Below, one piece after another: positions 11,590-17,734 of a DNA stretch of 19,359 bases; within the stretch, counting starts at the first letter, position 1; each line of letters begins with the position of its first letter. The notes beneath the pieces are model-generated. The model saw only the letters and a program-made list of their open reading frames with translations, had not been told where the DNA came from and did no database searches. This DNA is from a bacterium (GTDB lineage Bacteria > Patescibacteriota > Minisyncoccia > Phycocordibacterales > Phycocordibacteraceae). The DNA is taken from contig JAJXUR010000004.1 in assembly GCA_021782715.1 (NCBI GenBank), positions 1-19,359 of the forward strand, written 5' to 3'. A program made the translations under genes and the position numbers.

Positions 11590-13349
11590 CCACGAAACCA
11601 TTCAGCGGCGCAATCGCGACACTTCTCATCATCGCTTTCGTTGCGCCGGCAGCATTTTTCGTCGCGCCGCAGCGGGCGTCAGCTTCGGCAGCTAGTTGCA
11701 TTGGTGGTCTCCTTGGTCTGGGTAGCGGCGGTGTTGCGGTCGCTGCGGGACTGGTCTCTGTCCCTGTGACGGACGTTCCGGATACGACTGTAAATGGCTC
11801 TACGGCCGGCTCGACTGCCGGCAGCTGCATCAATGATGTTATTTTAATCCCGCTCGCTCGCGCCGCCATCCGGGCGATGCTGCAGAAGATGACCGCAAGC
11901 GTCATCAGCTGGATCAATAATACTCCCGGTTCAAACGGCACGAGCGCGCCCTCGTATGTGCAAAATCTTTCAGGTCATATGCAGAATGTCGGGACGACGA
12001 AAGCGCTCGCTTTCCTCGCTCAGTTCAGCAACCTCTCGAATTCTCCTTTCGCCACAGCGATCGTGTCATCTCTGAAATCGAGGTATCTCCAGCAGTCAAG
12101 TGAGGGCGGATTCTTTGGTGCAAATCAATGTACGCTCACGTCGTCCTCGCCAAACATCAATGCGTATCTCGCTGGAGATTGGTCGCAGGGCGGCACCGCG
12201 GCATGGTTTGCGCTCACGACCGAGACGCAGAATAATCCCTATACGCTTTATCAGTCTTCCGAGACCCAGCTCGGTTCTCAGATAGGGAGCGCCATTGCTG
12301 ACCAGGCTGCGCAACTCTCCTGGGGGCAGGGATTCCTCTCGTGGTGCGGGACGAGCGACAGCGCGCTCCCTCCTGCGGGGAATAATCCGGACGAAGCTTC
12401 ATCGAACGTCGTGAACGTTAACCTTCCCGGCGTGTGCACCAATAGCGATGGCACGCCCAAGCCGATCCTGACTCCTGGGTCGGTCATCCATGACTACACG
12501 CAAAAGGCGGTTGTCGCCTCCGGTTTCGACCAGCTCATCTCTGCTAACGATCTCGACAACGCGCTCGGCTCCATCGTGAGCGCGCTCGCTACGCAGGTGC
12601 TTGGTGGTGCCGGCGGCCTCTTTGGCAGCTCGGCGCCGTCGTCAAACAGTGTCGCCAACAATGGAACGCTTACGAGTCAGTTGCAGAATTACTCAGCCAG
12701 CAGCGTGAGCGCGACTCAGTCTGCCTTCCAGACCGCGCAGACGATGCTCGACCGCATCACGGCCTACACGAGCGCCTGGGATACCATCGCTGCTGCCGCG
12801 AATACTGCTTCGACCAGCGTCGCAGCTCTCGCGAACGTCTGTACGACAAATGCGACTACCGCAAAGACGACGCTCCAGACAGATCCGCTCAATGCCAACC
12901 CGAATCTCCAGACATTCATAGATGCTGCTACCGCTCAAGCGGCCGCAGCGCAGACCGCACTCACAACCGAGGTCGTGCCGGTGCTCACGCAGGCGCAGGC
13001 GGCTCCTGACGCCGCTTCCACCACGCAAGCTCTCGCGCTGCAGGTGCAGACCGAGGCATCCGGCGGTAGCGCAACCACGGGCACCGCAGGGTCAACGCTC
13101 GCGTCAGACGTCGCGACGCTCGTGACGATGCCACCCGCGCTTACAGACGTCTCGACCGCGCAGACGAATGCGACGGCGACCGGCGGCGCCATCGCAATCC
13201 CGACCGGGTCGCTTACGGTCTCAAGCTCAAGAGGGACGATCGTCGATCAGATGAATCTCATCAGTACCAATGCAACGACGCTCAAGAGCACGGTCTGTGA
13301 CCCGACCTCATCCTTGTATGCGACCGCTGTCGGGAGTGGTGGTGGCTAA
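11586..13349 (+). CDS. Large secreted Ala/Thr/Ser-rich protein of the secretion-like operon
   Basis: This 587-residue protein has a signal peptide (IATLLIIAFVAPAAFFVAP core, cleavage after about residue 33) and about seven Cys in the exported part, starting with ASCIGGLLGLG and SCINDVILIPLARAAIRAMLQKM. Residues about 280-345 carry GVCTNSDGTPKPILTPGSVI, a helical part (QLISANDLDNALGSIVSALA) and a Gly-rich end, an arrangement I associate with CPR proteins encoded before TrbL/VirB6-like genes. The C-terminal 230 residues are low-complexity Ala/Thr/Gln helix, probably coiled or fibrous. By position it could play a VirB5/TrbJ-like role as a minor pilus or tip component, but no sequence motif proves this. 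It overlaps the upstream gene by 4 nt and ends 4 nt before the next. Confidence 0.8.
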   Translation: MTTKPFSGAIATLLIIAFVAPAAFFVAPQRASASAASCIGGLLGLGSGGVAVAAGLVSVPVTDVPDTTVNGSTAGSTAGSCINDVILIPLARAAIRAMLQKMTASVISWINNTPGSNGTSAPSYVQNLSGHMQNVGTTKALAFLAQFSNLSNSPFATAIVSSLKSRYLQQSSEGGFFGANQCTLTSSSPNINAYLAGDWSQGGTAAWFALTTETQNNPYTLYQSSETQLGSQIGSAIADQAAQLSWGQGFLSWCGTSDSALPPAGNNPDEASSNVVNVNLPGVCTNSDGTPKPILTPGSVIHDYTQKAVVASGFDQLISANDLDNALGSIVSALATQVLGGAGGLFGSSAPSSNSVANNGTLTSQLQNYSASSVSATQSAFQTAQTMLDRITAYTSAWDTIAAAANTASTSVAALANVCTTNATTAKTTLQTDPLNANPNLQTFIDAATAQAAAAQTALTTEVVPVLTQAQAAPDAASTTQALALQVQTEASGGSATTGTAGSTLASDVATLVTMPPALTDVSTAQTNATATGGAIAIPTGSLTVSSSRGTIVDQMNLISTNATTLKSTVCDPTSSLYATAVGSGGG

Positions 13350-13353
13350 TCCT

Positions 13354-15483
13354 ATGCGCCGATCCTTTATCGCCGTATTCGCCACCCTCACGCTCATTCT
13401 TGGCGCGATAAGCGTTGCGCCCGCCGCGCATGCGCAGACGCCGCCGACGCAGAATCAGGTAAATGCCGCGAATGAACTGGGAACTCCCGCCCAGCAGGCG
13501 GCCACGGGTCAAGGGACGGCCGCTCAGCAAGCCGCGGCCGCTCTCACTACGCAGCAGGCGCAAACGCTCTATCAGCAGACTGCCGATAAGACGGCCACGC
13601 CTCCGAACCTCGAGGATGCTCCGGCTCAGTTCGGCACGGTCATGACATGGATCATGAGCCTCTTCGCATGGCTCGTCGGCGTCGCCGCAATGACACTCGA
13701 TTATTCGGTGTACTACACCGTCGTCACGATGGGGAGCTACGTCCACAAGCTCAGTGCGGTCGGCGTCGCGTGGCGCATCCTGCGCGATATCGGGAATATC
13801 GCGCTCATATTCGGCTTCCTCGCTGTCGGCATCACCACCATCCTGAATGTGGATTGGTACGGTGGCGGCAAGAAGATGCTGCCGATGATGCTTCTCGCCG
13901 CAGTCTTCCTCAATTTCTCGCTCTTCTTCTCTGAAGCGATTATTGACGTCGGCAATCTCTTCGCGACGCAGTTCTACACGCAGATAAACGGCGGGCAAGC
14001 GCCGACGAGTGATTTCCTCTCCACGGTGAATCCTTCGAATGAGGGTATTTCCAATAAGATCATGGCGCAGCTCGGGCTGCAGACCATCTACAATCCGAAT
14101 ACCAACAAGGACGCCTATCAAGGCGGCAATACGTGGCTGATAGGCTTCCTGGGCAGCATCCTTTTCATAATAACGGCGTTCGTGATGTTCTCGCTCGCTT
14201 TCATACTCATCGCGCGATTTGTCGCGCTCATATTCCTCATCATTCTCGCACCGGTCGGCTTCGCCGGTCTCGCCGTGCCGATGCTCGCGAAGCGGGCGAG
14301 TCAGTGGTGGAGCAAGCTCTTCGAACAGACCATCACGGCGCCGATCTTACTCCTTATGCTCTATATCGCGCTCGCTATCATCACCGACGCGCAGTTCCTC
14401 ACTGGCGTATGTGGTGCCGGGACGTGCACGAAAAGCTGGCTCGGCTTCGTGACCGGGAACGACTTGACCGGTTTCGCGAGCATGATGCTCTCCTTCCTCG
14501 TCGCGATGGGACTCCTCCTTGCGGTCACCATGCAAGCGAAGAATCTCTCCGCCTTCGGTGCAAGCTTGGCGACGAAGACCGCCGGTGCGCTCACTCTCGG
14601 TGCGACGGCGTATGCCGGACGGACAACCTTCGGATGGGGCGCTCAGAGACTATCTCAGCGGCTTGAGAAGTCGACGTTGGCCCGCGTACCGATAGTCGGG
14701 CGCGGGATTATGGGGGCGCTTGATCGTGGTGCAAAGGGGAGCTTCGATTTGCGCGCCACGGGAGCATTCAAGCAATTCCCGGGCGGTGTTGAGGCTGGGA
14801 CCGCGGAAAAGGGTGGCTACCGCGATTGGGAAAAGGGGAAGATAAAGGAGCGTGAAGAGTATGCGAAACGGCTCGTGCAGACGAGCGGCGAGAAGGAACA
14901 GCAGAAAGTCGAAGAAGGTCGGCAAAAGATGATGGAAGAATCGGTGAAGGTCATAGAAACACAGAACAAGAAAGAAGCGCAGGATCTCCTCGAGAGGCAG
15001 AGAGATGAACTTGGCGTGAGTGCGGAAGCGACCGCTGCAGCTCAGAAGAAACTCACAAAGATGCTATCTGATCAGCAGATGGGGGCGACCGTCTCAGACA
15101 CGGAGATTGCCGCAGCGCAAGCAGATCTCACCGCAGCGCAGACGGCCCAGAGAGAGAAGACGAGTGAGCACAAGAAACAGCGTGAGGAATTACAGAAGAC
15201 GCATGAACAACTGGTCGCAGTCCAGCAAGAAGAAGTTGAGGTGCGGAAAAAGGAGGTTGAGAGGTTGAAGCAGGCTCCGCAGGAGGGGTATGCTGCGGGC
15301 ATAACATGGGGGCCGGGGCAATTCTTCAAGAGAAACGTGAAAGCCGCAGAGAATATCCGCAAGGAGGTCAAAAAAGGAAAGTCCGAGAAAGACCTCGAGA
15401 AGATCAAGAAGTTCCTTGAGGAAGGCGACAAGCCGAAAGAAGAGAAGAAAGAAGAGGCACCGAAACCAGCAGCCGCACACTAA
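13354..15483 (+). CDS. TrbL/VirB6-like polytopic membrane protein
   Basis: From ATG 13354 the protein has 709 residues: a signal peptide (FIAVFATLTLILGAISVAP, Ala-x-Ala near 26), a Gln/Ala-rich stretch (about 30-85), about seven membrane spans (near 92-115, 149-165, 175-196, 261-282, 283-308, 328-345 and 374-392), then a long charged cytoplasmic tail (about 490-700) of Lys/Glu/Gln-rich coiled coil. The span pattern, with ARFVALIFLIILAPVGFAGLAV followed by WWSKLFEQTITAP, matches TrbL/VirB6 proteins, the inner-membrane channel part of type IV secretion systems. The open frame extends upstream to 13270 inside the previous gene, but only the ATG at 13354 gives a proper signal peptide. The long coiled-coil tail is unusual for VirB6 and may contact ATPases. 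Confidence 0.85.
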   Translation: MRRSFIAVFATLTLILGAISVAPAAHAQTPPTQNQVNAANELGTPAQQAATGQGTAAQQAAAALTTQQAQTLYQQTADKTATPPNLEDAPAQFGTVMTWIMSLFAWLVGVAAMTLDYSVYYTVVTMGSYVHKLSAVGVAWRILRDIGNIALIFGFLAVGITTILNVDWYGGGKKMLPMMLLAAVFLNFSLFFSEAIIDVGNLFATQFYTQINGGQAPTSDFLSTVNPSNEGISNKIMAQLGLQTIYNPNTNKDAYQGGNTWLIGFLGSILFIITAFVMFSLAFILIARFVALIFLIILAPVGFAGLAVPMLAKRASQWWSKLFEQTITAPILLLMLYIALAIITDAQFLTGVCGAGTCTKSWLGFVTGNDLTGFASMMLSFLVAMGLLLAVTMQAKNLSAFGASLATKTAGALTLGATAYAGRTTFGWGAQRLSQRLEKSTLARVPIVGRGIMGALDRGAKGSFDLRATGAFKQFPGGVEAGTAEKGGYRDWEKGKIKEREEYAKRLVQTSGEKEQQKVEEGRQKMMEESVKVIETQNKKEAQDLLERQRDELGVSAEATAAAQKKLTKMLSDQQMGATVSDTEIAAAQADLTAAQTAQREKTSEHKKQREELQKTHEQLVAVQQEEVEVRKKEVERLKQAPQEGYAAGITWGPGQFFKRNVKAAENIRKEVKKGKSEKDLEKIKKFLEEGDKPKEEKKEEAPKPAAAH

Positions 15484-15491
15484 AGCAATAT

Positions 15492-16319
15492 ATGGACCAA
15501 ACACCAGAACCGACACTCGAAGACAGTCTGAAGCAGGTGATGCGGACCCTGCCGCCGGTGATACGCACGTATCTCGCACAAGGGAAGTACACGCCAGTCG
15601 CAAAGGGCTTGATGGCGAAGTATACCCTCCGCATCGACCAAGGTGGCGTACTTGAGCGCGAGATCATGCTCCTCCTCATGGGCGTCGAAGACCCCGCCGA
15701 CTTCACTAAGACGCTCGCCGAGGAGGCCGGCCTCGACCCGAAGACTATCGGTAGCATCGCGCAGGATGTAAATGAGCAAATCTTCGCGCCACTTCGAGCG
15801 GAGATGATGAAGAGCGGTATGGCCGCAGAGCAGGCGGCGCCTTCTGCGCCGCGTCCCGCCGAAGCCTTTGGCATAGGAGGCGCGCCGGTAGGAGAGGAGC
15901 AGCCGGAAGAACTTTTCCATCTGAAGAACAAGATTATCTCCCCAGCGCGGCCTGTCGTCGCGTCGCCTGTCTCGCAACCCGGCAGCACGCTCGGCGACGT
16001 GGTCCGTTCCATCTTGCCGCCCCAGAAGCCGGTCGACAGCAGCAGGCTGCTTGAGGATCACGAGGAGCCTCACATCGAGATCAACAAGATCCCAATCCCG
16101 ATCGCGTCAGTGCCGGCCGCGGCGCGATTCATCAGCGCCCGCCCCTCGATGCCTCCCGGCGGAGAGATTCCGGCGAACCTCCCGGGTGCGATGTCGCCTG
16201 CTGCGCCGTTCCTCGTACCGCCCCCGCCCGCACCGGCTCCTGCGGCGCCGAAGCCGATCGCCTCTTACAATGCCGACCCCTATCGCGAGCCCATCGACGA
16301 GCCCTTGAGCGAGATGTAA
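15492..16319 (+). CDS. Cytoplasmic protein with helical N domain and Pro-rich tail
   Basis: A 275-residue protein without signal peptide or membrane span. Residues 1-110 are helical and well mixed in composition (SLKQVMRTLPPVIRTYLAQG, REIMLLLMGVEDPADFTKTL, IGSIAQDVNEQIFAPLRAEM). The rest is Pro/Ala-rich and probably disordered. I do not recognise a known domain, though similar proteins occur in CPR genomes near secretion-like genes. It follows the TrbL/VirB6-like stop by 8 nt, so it belongs to that operon, and it ends just before the rpsL promoter. A role as an adaptor or cytoplasmic partner of the membrane complex is only a guess. Its Pro-rich low-complexity style resembles the N-terminal part of the protein at the window start. 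Confidence 0.78.
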   Translation: MDQTPEPTLEDSLKQVMRTLPPVIRTYLAQGKYTPVAKGLMAKYTLRIDQGGVLEREIMLLLMGVEDPADFTKTLAEEAGLDPKTIGSIAQDVNEQIFAPLRAEMMKSGMAAEQAAPSAPRPAEAFGIGGAPVGEEQPEELFHLKNKIISPARPVVASPVSQPGSTLGDVVRSILPPQKPVDSSRLLEDHEEPHIEINKIPIPIASVPAAARFISARPSMPPGGEIPANLPGAMSPAAPFLVPPPPAPAPAAPKPIASYNADPYREPIDEPLSEM

Positions 16320-16329
16320 AAGCGTGCAG

Positions 16330-16358
16330 TTGCATAATCTCGCACCTTTCTATATAGT
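16330..16358 (+). promoter_or_regulatory. Promoter of the str operon (rpsL)
   Basis: -35 TTGCAT (16330-16335), 17-nt spacer, -10 TATAGT (16353-16358). Transcription should start near A16365, giving a leader of about 28 nt. Confidence 0.65.
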
Positions 16359-16366
16359 GCCTGTAT

Positions 16367-16386
16367 CCCGCATGCGCGGGTTTTCT
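16367..16386 (+). promoter_or_regulatory. Mini-hairpin plus T-run at the 5' end of the rpsL mRNA
   Basis: CCCGC (16367-16371) and GCGGG (16376-16380) pair around ATGC, followed by TTTTCT. It begins about 2 nt after the predicted transcription start. It looks like a small intrinsic terminator or a 5' cap-like stabiliser. Confidence 0.5.
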
Positions 16387-16392
16387 AACTAA

Positions 16393-16803
16393 ATGGCCAC
16401 TATCAATCAGCTGTCCAAGAAGGGACGCAAGACCAAGTCACGCAAGACGAGCAAGCCTGCGCTTGCCCGCGGTTTCAACGCGCTCAAGAATCGCCCGACC
16501 TTCTATGCCTCGCCCTTCAAGCGTGGTGTCTGCACCAAAGTGACCACGAAGACTCCGCGCAAGCCGAACTCCGCCATCCGTAAGATCGCTCGCGTCCGCC
16601 TTACCAATGGCATGGAAGTGACCGCTTACATCCCGGGCGAGACGCATAACCTCCAGGAACACTCGGTCGTGATGCTCCGCGGCGGCCGCGTGAAAGACAT
16701 CGGCGTGCAGTACACCATCGTGCGCGGCAAGCTCGATACCGCCGGTCTCGAGAAGCGCCGCACGAGCCGTTCCCGTTACGGCGCGAAGAAGCCCAAGGCA
16801 TAA
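16393..16803 (+). CDS. rpsL: 30S ribosomal protein S12
   Basis: The 136-residue S12 lies at the decoding centre and controls accuracy. KRGVCTKV, KPNSAIRKIARVRLTNG and HNLQEHSVV are all present. It has the longer N-terminal insert (RGFNALKNRPTFYASPF, 26-42) found in Gram-positive-type S12, such as B. subtilis, and absent from E. coli. Two decoding-site features differ from the norm. The TPKKPN loop reads TPRKPN (Arg56 at the position of E. coli Lys42). The RVKDLPGVRY loop reads RVKDIGVQY (100-107), so the proline (E. coli Pro90) is missing. The methylthiolated Asp is kept (D102). The gene starts the str operon from its own promoter. No Shine-Dalgarno is seen before the ATG. Confidence 0.97.
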   Translation: MATINQLSKKGRKTKSRKTSKPALARGFNALKNRPTFYASPFKRGVCTKVTTKTPRKPNSAIRKIARVRLTNGMEVTAYIPGETHNLQEHSVVMLRGGRVKDIGVQYTIVRGKLDTAGLEKRRTSRSRYGAKKPKA

Positions 16804-16811
16804 TACGTTTC

Positions 16812-16838
16812 AATCTTTAAATTTTTAAACATTTAAAT
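16812..16838. repeat. A/T-rich octamer repeat, copy D, between rpsL and rpsG
   Basis: Octamers CTTTAAAT, TTTTAAAC and ATTTAAAT follow each other at 16815-16838. Bases 16816-16838 are identical to 3045-3067, and the left end matches copy C. It occupies most of the 42-bp gap between two ribosomal genes of one operon. Confidence 0.8.
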
Positions 16839-16845
16839 CTCCTGT

Positions 16846-17310
16846 ATGCGCCGACCTCTCAAGAAACAGCGAACCTGGCGACCCGATCTCAAGTACGGGT
16901 CGGAGACGCTTACCCGTTTTATTAATGCCGTCATGTGGAACGGTAAGAAGGACACTGCCCGTGCTGTCGTCTATGACGCATTCGCCAAGATTGAGGCCGA
17001 CGGCGCGAATCCGCTCGAGACCTTCGAGTCGGCGCTCCGCAATGCCTCCCCGCTCATGGAGGTTCGCTCTCGTCGTGTCGGCGGTGCCAACTACCAGGTC
17101 CCGCGCGAAGTCCCGCAGAACCGCCGTCTCGCGCTCTCTTTCCGCTGGATCATCAACGCTGCCCGCAATAAGAAGGGGAAGCCGATGGCCGAGAAGCTTG
17201 CTACCGAGCTCCTTCTCGCCGCTAAGAACGAAGGCGACGCTATTAAGAAGCGAGATGAGATGCACCGCATGGCGGATGCGAACAAGGCCTTCGCCCACTT
17301 CGCTTGGTAA
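16846..17310 (+). CDS. rpsG: 30S ribosomal protein S7
   Basis: A 154-residue S7, the primary 16S rRNA binder that starts assembly of the 30S head and lies near the E site. Typical segments are DLKYGSETLTRFINAVMWNGKK, ALRNASPLMEVRSRRVGGANYQVPREV (the conserved beta-hairpin region), RLALSFRWIINAARNKKGK and MADANKAFAHFAW at the C terminus. Length matches the short bacterial form. It is the second gene of the rpsL transcript. No Shine-Dalgarno is visible; CTCCTGT precedes the ATG. A strong terminator follows 2 nt after the stop, so here rpsG is cut off from fusA, unlike the continuous str operon of many bacteria. Confidence 0.97.
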   Translation: MRRPLKKQRTWRPDLKYGSETLTRFINAVMWNGKKDTARAVVYDAFAKIEADGANPLETFESALRNASPLMEVRSRRVGGANYQVPREVPQNRRLALSFRWIINAARNKKGKPMAEKLATELLLAAKNEGDAIKKRDEMHRMADANKAFAHFAW

Positions 17311-17312
17311 GG

Positions 17313-17341
17313 AAAAAGCCCGTCGCGAGACGGGCTTTTTT
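17313..17341. terminator. Strong bidirectional intrinsic terminator
   Basis: AAAAAGCCCGTC (17313-17324) and GACGGGCTTTTT (17329-17340) form a perfect stem with a GCGA loop and T-runs on both strands. It ends rpsL-rpsG on the plus strand and the small minus-strand ORF (stop at 17357) on the other. Confidence 0.93.
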
Positions 17342-17356
17342 GTTTGCTGGACGGGT

Positions 17357-17590
17357 CTATGAATCGGAGGAATATCCGACCTTCAGAAGGAGCGCTTCCA
17401 TTTGGTTGATGGCCAGGTTGTTCCCGATGGGTACGTGCGGCATCAACCGCTCATCCCGTGTCCGCATCGCTCTAAGTTTGGACACCATCGTCTCGATGTT
17501 CTGGAAATAGCTCGAGTCGCCGCTGCCGCTGAAGTGATCTATGGTTTCTTCAAGATATGAAGAGTCGACTTCGATAAGGGTCCTGTCCAT
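17357..17590 (-). CDS. Small hypothetical protein (77 aa)
   Basis: I do not recognise this 77-residue protein. It is acidic to neutral, has no signal peptide or membrane span, and looks helical in the middle (YFQNIETMVSKLRAMRTRDE) and at the C terminus (AINQMEALLLKVGYSS). It is supported as a real gene by GGGAG about 6 nt before the ATG at 17590 (one of the clearer Shine-Dalgarno sites in the window), an upstream promoter-like pair on the minus strand, and a bidirectional terminator 15 nt after its stop. It fills the gap between rpsG and fusA where many bacteria have nothing. Confidence 0.65.
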   Translation of the reverse strand: MDRTLIEVDSSYLEETIDHFSGSGDSSYFQNIETMVSKLRAMRTRDERLMPHVPIGNNLAINQMEALLLKVGYSSDS

Positions 17591-17624
17591 GTTCTCTCCC
17601 TACTGATGTTAATCGGAACGTCTG

Positions 17625-17659
17625 AGTATGATGGTATGCTACCGGATGGCGCTTTGCAA
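17625..17659 (-). promoter_or_regulatory. Promoter of the 77-aa gene
   Basis: On the minus strand TTGCAA (17659-17654) is followed after 17 nt by TACCAT (17636-17631); CATACT (17630-17625) directly after is a second -10 candidate. The -35 is shared with the fusA promoter because TTGCAA is its own reverse complement. Confidence 0.4.
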
Positions 17660-17681
17660 TTTCCCCTGTTTGGGCTATTCT
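17654..17681 (+). promoter_or_regulatory. Promoter of fusA
   Basis: -35 TTGCAA (17654-17659), 16-nt spacer, -10 TATTCT (17676-17681). Transcription should start near A17688, giving a leader of about 47 nt. Confidence 0.6.
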
Positions 17682-17689
17682 CTACTCAA

Positions 17690-17710
17690 CGCTTCGGCGC
17701 TTTTATTTTT
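17690..17710 (+). promoter_or_regulatory. UUCG mini-hairpin plus T-run at the 5' end of the fusA mRNA
   Basis: CGC (17690-17692) and GCG (17697-17699) close a TTCG tetraloop, a very stable RNA loop, followed by TTTTATTTTT. It starts about 2 nt after the predicted transcription start, as in rpsL. Confidence 0.45.
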
Positions 17711-17734
17711 CACATTTATCCCTCCTAAGTCTTT

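Noticed and set aside
12690..13200. Low-complexity GC-rich region of the secreted protein as a DNA repeat array
   Set aside because: The Ala/Thr/Gln bias gives a repetitive look, but I find no regular repeat unit; it is coding sequence.
13282..14121. 279-codon open frame on the minus strand
   Set aside because: It is antisense to the TrbL/VirB6-like gene, and the His/Arg/Glu-rich product looks like the complement of membrane-span codons.
16319..16350. Terminator after the Pro-rich protein gene
   Set aside because: The stem needs a bulge and a 14-nt loop, and it overlaps the rpsL -35 box; too weak to call.
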